Position numbers and translations under genes: made by a program. Below, in pieces: positions 59,549 through 64,000 of a DNA stretch of 64,000 nucleotides; positions within the stretch are counted from its first letter, which is position 1; each line of letters starts with the position of its first letter. The stretch covers positions 4,030,001 through 4,094,000 of the forward strand of contig NZ_CP053452.2 in assembly GCF_013128195.2 (NCBI RefSeq), given 5' to 3'. This DNA comes from Frigoriglobus tundricola (GTDB taxonomy: Bacteria > Planctomycetota > Planctomycetia > Gemmatales > Gemmataceae). The notes under the pieces were generated by a model. It worked only from the letters and a program-made list of their open reading frames with translations. It had not been told where the DNA came from and made no database searches.

Positions 59549-60001
59549 ATGCCCCAGACCTACACGTGTTTGCACTATCACCTGATTTTCAGTACCAAGA
59601 ACCGCGACCCGATCATCGCGCCGGACATGCGCCCGCGTTTGTGGGAGTACATCGGCGGCACCGTTCGCGGTTTGAACGGAATCCCGATCCTGGTCGGTGG
59701 AACGGCCGACCACGTTCACCTGCTCGTCACACTTCGCCAAATCCCCGCGCTTGCGGACTTCATGCGCGACATGAAAGCGGCTGCATCGGGTTGGGTCCAC
59801 GACACGTTTCCGGAGATGCGCAAGTTCGCGTGGCAAGCCGGTTACGGCGCGTTCACGGTGAGTCATTCCGGCATCAATGCGGTGAAGGCGTACATCGCCA
59901 ACCAGGAGGAACATCACCGCAAGCAGACGTTTCAGGATGAGTTTCGCGAGTTCCTCCGGCGACACGAAATCGAGTTTGAAGAGAAGTACCTGTGGGATTG
60001 A
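59549..60001 (+). CDS. IS200/IS605-type Y1 (HUH) transposase
   Basis: 150 residues. The HUH motif is DHVHLLVTL (His-x-His, about residues 55-59) and the catalytic tyrosine region is AVKAYIANQEEHHRKQTF (about 113-130). It begins MPQTYTCLHYHLIFSTKN, the usual start of this group. These single-strand transposases move short elements and include enzymes that spread REP palindromes. GGAGAG before ATG 59549 supports the start. No TnpB/IscB gene accompanies it. Immediately downstream is a large palindromic repeat block (60029-60335), which may be its own or an associated substrate. Confidence 0.9.
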   Translation: MPQTYTCLHYHLIFSTKNRDPIIAPDMRPRLWEYIGGTVRGLNGIPILVGGTADHVHLLVTLRQIPALADFMRDMKAAASGWVHDTFPEMRKFAWQAGYGAFTVSHSGINAVKAYIANQEEHHRKQTFQDEFREFLRRHEIEFEEKYLWD

Positions 60002-60341
60002 ACGCCGTTAGCCGCGGAACGGCAATCAATGGTTGCCGGGGGAACAGCGAAGGTTCAGACACCCGAAGGTGCGGTGCAACGGCTTGGAAACGAAGGAACC
60101 TGCCGAAGGAACGTGTGTCGCCCCGGAGGGGCGTCCGACGGTAGCCAGGGGTGGAGCGGAGCGGAACCCCTGGAACGGGGCGAGAAGGACAAGAAGCCCT
60201 GTACGGGCGACAGAACCTCCGGGGCGTCTGTCGCCCCTACGGGGCTTCGAGGCATTTTGCGCGTCGGTTCCAGGGGTTGCGCTCGCGTGCGCTCGCTCAC
60301 CCCTGGCTACCGTCGGACGCCCCATCCGGGGCGAGGTCCGT
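60002..60341. other. intergenic region made of a palindromic repeat block
   Basis: 340 bp between the Y1 transposase and the 3' end of sbcC. Nearly all of it is taken by the inverted repeat described next and by repeated CGAAGG/GGAAC units at 60050-60110; no gene was recognised. Confidence 0.6.
60128..60323. repeat. large palindromic repeat next to the Y1 transposase
   Basis: Perfect 26-bp arms at 60128-60153 and 60298-60323 contain CGTCCGACGGTAGCCAGGGG. Inside are nested pairs such as GGAACCCCTGGAAC / GTTCCAGGGGTTGC and GGGCGACAGA / TCTGTCGCCC. The whole block is therefore a long, multiply paired palindrome. Confidence 0.85.
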
Positions 60342-63300
60342 TCACCTCACGAACCGGCTCACCTTCGTCGCCCCGTCTTGAAGCTCGAAGCGGTAGCCGT
60401 CGGGGAAGGCGTCGGCGAACTCCTCCTGGTGCGACACCAGCAGGATGCAGTGCAGGTGGCCGCGGAGGTTCTGTAACTCCTGAATCATCACCTGGCGCCC
60501 GGCGCGGTCCAGGCACCCGAAGCCCTCGTCGATGATGACGCTCTCGATCGGGCGGTGCTGCTTGCTCGCGTACTGGCCGATGCCCAGCGCGAGCGCGACC
60601 GCCACCCGGAACCGCTGGCTGCCGCTCAGGAACGCCACGTTGATCGCCGACCCGCCCGTCACGCGGTTCGCGCATTCCAGGTCCAGTGCCTTGTCCGTGC
60701 CGACCTCCGCCTCCACCAGCCGCATGAAGAGCTGGCCCCCGCTCAGACGGTCCAGAACCGCGTTCGCGTAGTCCACGATCTGCCGCTCCGCCTGCCGGAC
60801 GAGGTGCCGTTGCAGGCGGTCGCGGCCGAGCAGTTCGGCGAGCAACTTGTGCCGGTTGTGTTCCGCGTCGACAACCAGGAACCGCTCGTTGAGTTCGGCG
60901 CGCTGCTGGAGGTAGCCGTCGAGGATGCGCTTGTGGGCCTGTGCGTCGAGCAGCTCTTTGTTGCGGGCGTCGAGGTCCTTCCGGGCGGCGGCCACGTCGG
61001 CGCGCACGTCGTCCGGGTGGCGGCGCTCGTCCGGCAGGAACGCGTCGGCCTCCGTTTCGAGCTGCGTGATCTCGGCGCGGAGCGGGTCCAGCCCGCCGCG
61101 GGCCGCCTGGAGCTGCGTGAACTTGGCTTCGGTCCCCTTCGCGACGAGCGCGTCGAGTTCGTCCTGCCACCGGGCGCGGTCGTTGAGGCCCGCCGATTCG
61201 AGGGGCTTTTGCCACGCGGCCGGGAGCGCCTTTTTCGCGCGCTCGATGGTCTCGCCGCTCTGCTTGCGGCTCGCGTCTTCGAGGTTCAGTTTGCCCGCGA
61301 TCTCGGTCAGTTCGCGGTCGATTTCGCTCAGCGTGCGTTGCAGCCGGTCGTTCTCGGTTTCGGTCGCGGCGATTTCCTTTTTGCCCGCCGCGAGCGAGTT
61401 CACGACGCCCTTCTCCTCGCTCTGCTTGGCCTGGTACTCCTGGCGGAGGGACGTCGGGTCGCCCGGCGGGAGGCCCTGCTTCGCTTTCGCCAGCCGCTCG
61501 CGGGCCGCTTCCACCTTCGCGCCCAGCGTGCGCGCCTTGTCGGCCAGTTCCTGTGCGGCCCGGAGCTTGCGCTTGACGGTGTCGAGGCCGTGCGCCTGCG
61601 TGGACAGTTCGGTGAGGTCGTGGCGGTCGGGGTAGGTGCTCTTCGACCAGTCGGCCGGCTCCGTGCGGCCGACCTTCTGTTTGAAGAAATCGGGCAGCGC
61701 GAAATAGCTCTGTCGGCACGACTCGGTGAGGCGCTTGATGTCCTGTGCGGCCTGCTTCACGGTGGCGTCGGCGTCCTTCCACTTGTCGCGGAGGTCGCCC
61801 AGGCGCTTGCGTTCGGTGGCCTCTTTTTCGGTCAGCTCGAATTCGAGCCGCTCGGCCTTGGCCGCGGCGTCGGTGAGCTTCTTCAGCTTGTCTTCGGCGG
61901 CCTTCGCGTCGGTCGCGCGTTTCGCTTTTTCGTCGGCGAAGTGGCTCGGGGTGAGCGGCTGACCGCAGGCCCGGCACCTGGTCTGTCCGGACATCGTCGA
62001 AAACTCGTCGGCGAGTTCGCGGGCCTGCCGGGCGAGCGCGCGGGCCTCGGCGGCCGCCTGGTCTTTCGCCGCCCGGTCCTCGCGGGCGGCCCGCGCCTTC
62101 GTTTCGAGCGCGGTGAACTCGTCCTTGGCTTTGATGCCCTCCGCCTTGAGTTGCACCTCTTCGGCCCGCGCGGCTTTTTCGCCCGCGACGACTTTTGTTA
62201 GCTCCGCGCGGTCGTGGTGGAGGCGCTCCAGGACCGCGATGTTTTGCGCCAGGACGACGAGCTGCTCCTGCTCCTCCTGGAGCTGCTTCACGGTCTCATC
62301 GGGTTTGGCCGGGAGGCGGGCGAGTTCGTCGTCGAGGCGCTTGGCGTCGGCTTCGGCGTCCTCCACCTGCCGGACCTTTTCCAGCACGCTGGTCAGTTCG
62401 CGGAGCCGCGTTTCGAGCTTCGCCTTGTTCGCCTCGTCCTCGCCCTGGGTCTTCTTGAGGTTGCCCAGCTTCTTGCGGCCGAGCGAGAGTGCGTTCTCGG
62501 TCACGCGCCGCCGCTCCGCGGCGGTCTCGCGGTCCTTCGTGAAGCGCTCCGTCTTGCGTTCCGACTCGCTGATGCGGCCGCGCTCCGTGACGATGGTGCC
62601 GACCGTGGGCAGCACGTCGCGCAGTTCGCGGAGCCGCGTGTGGTCCTTCTCGATCGCCAGCGCCGTGCCGAGCAATTTTTCGGCGTCCGCGAGCTTGGTC
62701 CGCACCCCGGCGAGCTTCCCCTGGGTGTCGGTCCAGCGCCGCGCGCGGAGTTCGAGCGCGTTGAGCGCGTCGATCCGCTCCTGCGTGGCGTCGCGCGCCG
62801 TCTCCACCTCCAGGATGCGCGCCGCGACCCCGGCGTACTCCTCCTCGCTCACCTCTTTGATGCCCGAGAGCTGGTTGGAGATGCCCTCCAGTTCGCCCTT
62901 GAGCGCGCGCCGCCTGTCGTCGGCCTTGCCGTGCAACTTCTGGTAGCGTTCGAGATCGACGATGCGGGCCAGCACCCCGGCCCGCCCCGCCGGCGTGCTG
63001 TCGAGGAGCTTTTCCGACTTGCCCTGGAGCAACAGCACCGACGACGTGAACGTCTCGTAGTCCAGGCCGATCTTGTCCCTCACCCAGGCGTCGAACTTGG
63101 TTTTGTACTCGGTTCCCGAGACGGCCTCCCACTCGTCGGAAGCCCCCGAAGAACTCACCCCCCGGCCCCCTCCCTGAAGGGAGGGGGTGAACGCGCGCAA
63201 CGCCTCCTCTGATCCTCTGGAGGCATGGGAGTTCCGAAGGTCTTGCTCCCCTCCCTTCAGGGAGGGGCCGGGGGTGGGGTCCGGGACCGGTCCGACCTTC

Positions 63301-63617
63301 CGCAGCACCTGTTGCGTGCTGGCGATCTTGTCGTTCTTCTGCCGGCGGACGGTGCGCTTGATGCGGTAGAGCTGCTTCTCGCTGGTGAAGTCGAACTCCA
63401 CGCTGAGCGTATTGGCTTCCTTATTAATCAGTTCGGCGGCGCTCTGGCTGCCGCCGCGGTGGTGCCCGAACAGGGCGAAGGTGACGGCGTCGAACACGCT
63501 GGACTTGCCGCTCCCGTTGGTGCCCGAGAGCATCCAGAGCGGCGACCCGTCGAACCGGATCTCCTGCTCGTCCTTGTAGGACAGGAACCCGGACAGCTTC
63601 ACGCGTTGGGGAATCAT
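60342..63617 (-). CDS. sbcC: SbcC-like ATPase/exonuclease subunit with inserted repeat
   Basis: 1091 residues. The N-terminal SMC-like head has the Walker A motif SGTNGSGKSSVFDAV (about 32-46). Two long coiled coils flank a zinc hook, RCRACGQPL (about 547). The C-terminal head has the signature GSQRFRVAVALALGIG and the Walker B motif ESVIIDEGFGCLD. With SbcD it opens DNA hairpins and processes double-strand ends. About residues 111-154 (PSLKGGEQDLRNS to PSLQGGGRGVSSS) derive from a palindromic element. GGAG seven bases before ATG 63615-63617 supports the start. A strong hairpin separates it from the sbcD-like gene. Confidence 0.9.
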   Translation of the reverse strand: MIPQRVKLSGFLSYKDEQEIRFDGSPLWMLSGTNGSGKSSVFDAVTFALFGHHRGGSQSAAELINKEANTLSVEFDFTSEKQLYRIKRTVRRQKNDKIASTQQVLRKVGPVPDPTPGPSLKGGEQDLRNSHASRGSEEALRAFTPSLQGGGRGVSSSGASDEWEAVSGTEYKTKFDAWVRDKIGLDYETFTSSVLLLQGKSEKLLDSTPAGRAGVLARIVDLERYQKLHGKADDRRRALKGELEGISNQLSGIKEVSEEEYAGVAARILEVETARDATQERIDALNALELRARRWTDTQGKLAGVRTKLADAEKLLGTALAIEKDHTRLRELRDVLPTVGTIVTERGRISESERKTERFTKDRETAAERRRVTENALSLGRKKLGNLKKTQGEDEANKAKLETRLRELTSVLEKVRQVEDAEADAKRLDDELARLPAKPDETVKQLQEEQEQLVVLAQNIAVLERLHHDRAELTKVVAGEKAARAEEVQLKAEGIKAKDEFTALETKARAAREDRAAKDQAAAEARALARQARELADEFSTMSGQTRCRACGQPLTPSHFADEKAKRATDAKAAEDKLKKLTDAAAKAERLEFELTEKEATERKRLGDLRDKWKDADATVKQAAQDIKRLTESCRQSYFALPDFFKQKVGRTEPADWSKSTYPDRHDLTELSTQAHGLDTVKRKLRAAQELADKARTLGAKVEAARERLAKAKQGLPPGDPTSLRQEYQAKQSEEKGVVNSLAAGKKEIAATETENDRLQRTLSEIDRELTEIAGKLNLEDASRKQSGETIERAKKALPAAWQKPLESAGLNDRARWQDELDALVAKGTEAKFTQLQAARGGLDPLRAEITQLETEADAFLPDERRHPDDVRADVAAARKDLDARNKELLDAQAHKRILDGYLQQRAELNERFLVVDAEHNRHKLLAELLGRDRLQRHLVRQAERQIVDYANAVLDRLSGGQLFMRLVEAEVGTDKALDLECANRVTGGSAINVAFLSGSQRFRVAVALALGIGQYASKQHRPIESVIIDEGFGCLDRAGRQVMIQELQNLRGHLHCILLVSHQEEFADAFPDGYRFELQDGATKVSRFVR
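63155..63283. repeat. class I palindromic element inside sbcC
   Basis: CCCCCTCCCTGAAGGGAGGG, then CTCTGGAGG and GTTCCGAAGGTCT, then GCTCCCCTCCCTTCAGGGAG. This matches the element in the cysteine desulfurase gene in order and orientation. It is read through in frame by sbcC. The boundaries are approximate. Confidence 0.8.
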
Positions 63618-63628
63618 TGCACACTCCG

Positions 63629-63698
63629 GGCGCACCCCGTTCGCGCGGGCGGCGGGTGGCGACTGGGCCACCCGCCGCCCGCGCGGGTGGGGTGCGCC
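63629..63698. repeat. long hairpin between sbcD-like and sbcC genes
   Basis: Arms of 32 bp (63629-63660 and 63667-63698) pair except for a three-base bulge; the loop is GACTGG. The right arm reaches the stop codon of the sbcD-like gene. As RNA it could end or slow transcription between the two genes. Confidence 0.75.
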
Positions 63699-64000
63699 TA
63701 TTCCATCTCCTTGAGCAGTCCGTCGGCGATCTTGAGGATCGCGTCGCGCTCGACCTCGTCGTGCTGGATCAGCTCCTGGCCGAGGTAGTCGCGGACGGTT
63801 TCTCCGAAGCCCTTCCCGGTGCCACCGGCGCCGGAGGCGAGGGTCGGGCCGAGCGCGCCGGTCTCCTTCCAGTCGCGCGCGTACCACCGCGGGAAGATGC
63901 GGTCGAGGTCTCGGAGCACGTCTTCGAGCTGGTCCTTCCCCGCCGTGTAGCGGATCTGGAGGTTCACCAGGTCGCCGCTCGCGTTCGGGTACTCCTGTTT
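63698..64000 (-). CDS. sbcD: SbcD-like nuclease subunit, C-terminal part
   Basis: About 100 C-terminal residues are visible; the gene continues past the right edge. The sequence begins KQEYPNASGDLVNLQIRYTA and includes DVLRDLDRIFPRWYARDWKE, a cap domain as found at the end of SbcD/Mre11-type metallophosphoesterases. The final helix ends ILKIADGLLKEME. The catalytic domain lies outside the window, so the call depends on the linkage with sbcC, which follows 80 bp downstream on the same strand. Confidence 0.7.
   Translation of the reverse strand, partial: KQEYPNASGDLVNLQIRYTAGKDQLEDVLRDLDRIFPRWYARDWKETGALGPTLASGAGGTGKGFGETVRDYLGQELIQHDEVERDAILKIADGLLKEME

Noticed and set aside
60307..61977. 556-codon minus-strand frame overlapping sbcC in another frame
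   Set aside because: Pro/Arg/Gly-rich out-of-frame reading of the SbcC gene; the zinc hook and Walker motifs are in the accepted frame.

Overview
The window looks like chromosomal DNA of a planctomycete of the Gemmata group (Gemmataceae). The basis is high-GC DNA, two DUF1559 proteins with a pilin-like [12 protein letters not shown] start, a TIGR02996 'repeat-companion' protein, sigma factors with large C-terminal extensions, S46 and S9 peptidases, and many dispersed palindromic repeats. The genus is inferred from these gene families; no species is claimed.

Layout. 0-1.6 kb is the replication-start region: the first codons of dnaN, a short dnaA, and between them a probable oriC with a 32-bp inverted repeat carrying two DnaA-box-like sites. 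1.7-5.1 kb holds a fatty-acid desaturase, a cysteine desulfurase with two in-frame repeat insertions and a 20-G tract, a DNA-alkylation-repeat protein and tRNA-Ser(GGA). 5.3-10.9 kb has a membrane-anchored zinc-ribbon GTPase and a large protein kinase, separated by a small four-helix-bundle gene between inverted repeats; this is a candidate signalling or conflict module. 10.9-17.2 kb carries two tandem DUF2029/GT87 membrane glycosyltransferases and the E2, E1-beta and E1-alpha genes of a 2-oxo acid dehydrogenase; the E3 gene lies apart at 30.9-32.3 kb. 17.6-25.7 kb has a membrane spermidine-synthase-like protein, two hypotheticals, an S46 peptidase and an acyl-CoA desaturase. 25.7-30.7 kb has a decayed zinc-ribbon gene, a sigma factor/discoidin/basic-secretory-peptidase fusion with two frame switches, a DUF1559-lipoprotein pair and a TIGR02996 protein.

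32.4-35.3 kb is a two-gene unit (unknown gene plus PIN-like gene) whose second gene is split by a complete IS66-type element with an 8-bp target duplication. 35.3-45.5 kb holds MarC, an ADP-ribosylglycohydrolase, two tandem secreted paralogues, a nucleotidyltransferase, a complete IS1595-type element, an S9 peptidase and argG. 45.7-48.7 kb has a JAMM protease, a sigma factor fused through a membrane segment to a degenerate cupredoxin domain, and a secreted cupredoxin homologous to that domain. 48.8-54.5 kb is an ExbB-ExbD-ExbD energy-transduction operon with two envelope proteins. 55-60 kb contains a LexA-like repressor, small DNA- or metal-binding proteins, a second DUF1559-lipoprotein pair, a YciI protein and a Y1 transposase next to a palindromic repeat. 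60.3-64 kb is sbcC and the end of sbcD.

The most unusual theme is the set of palindromic elements. At least three families sit inside protein-coding genes (cysteine desulfurase, E2, SbcC) and keep the reading frame, adding about 40-60 residues each. Others fill intergenic spaces, and a Y1-type transposase that could relate to them is present.
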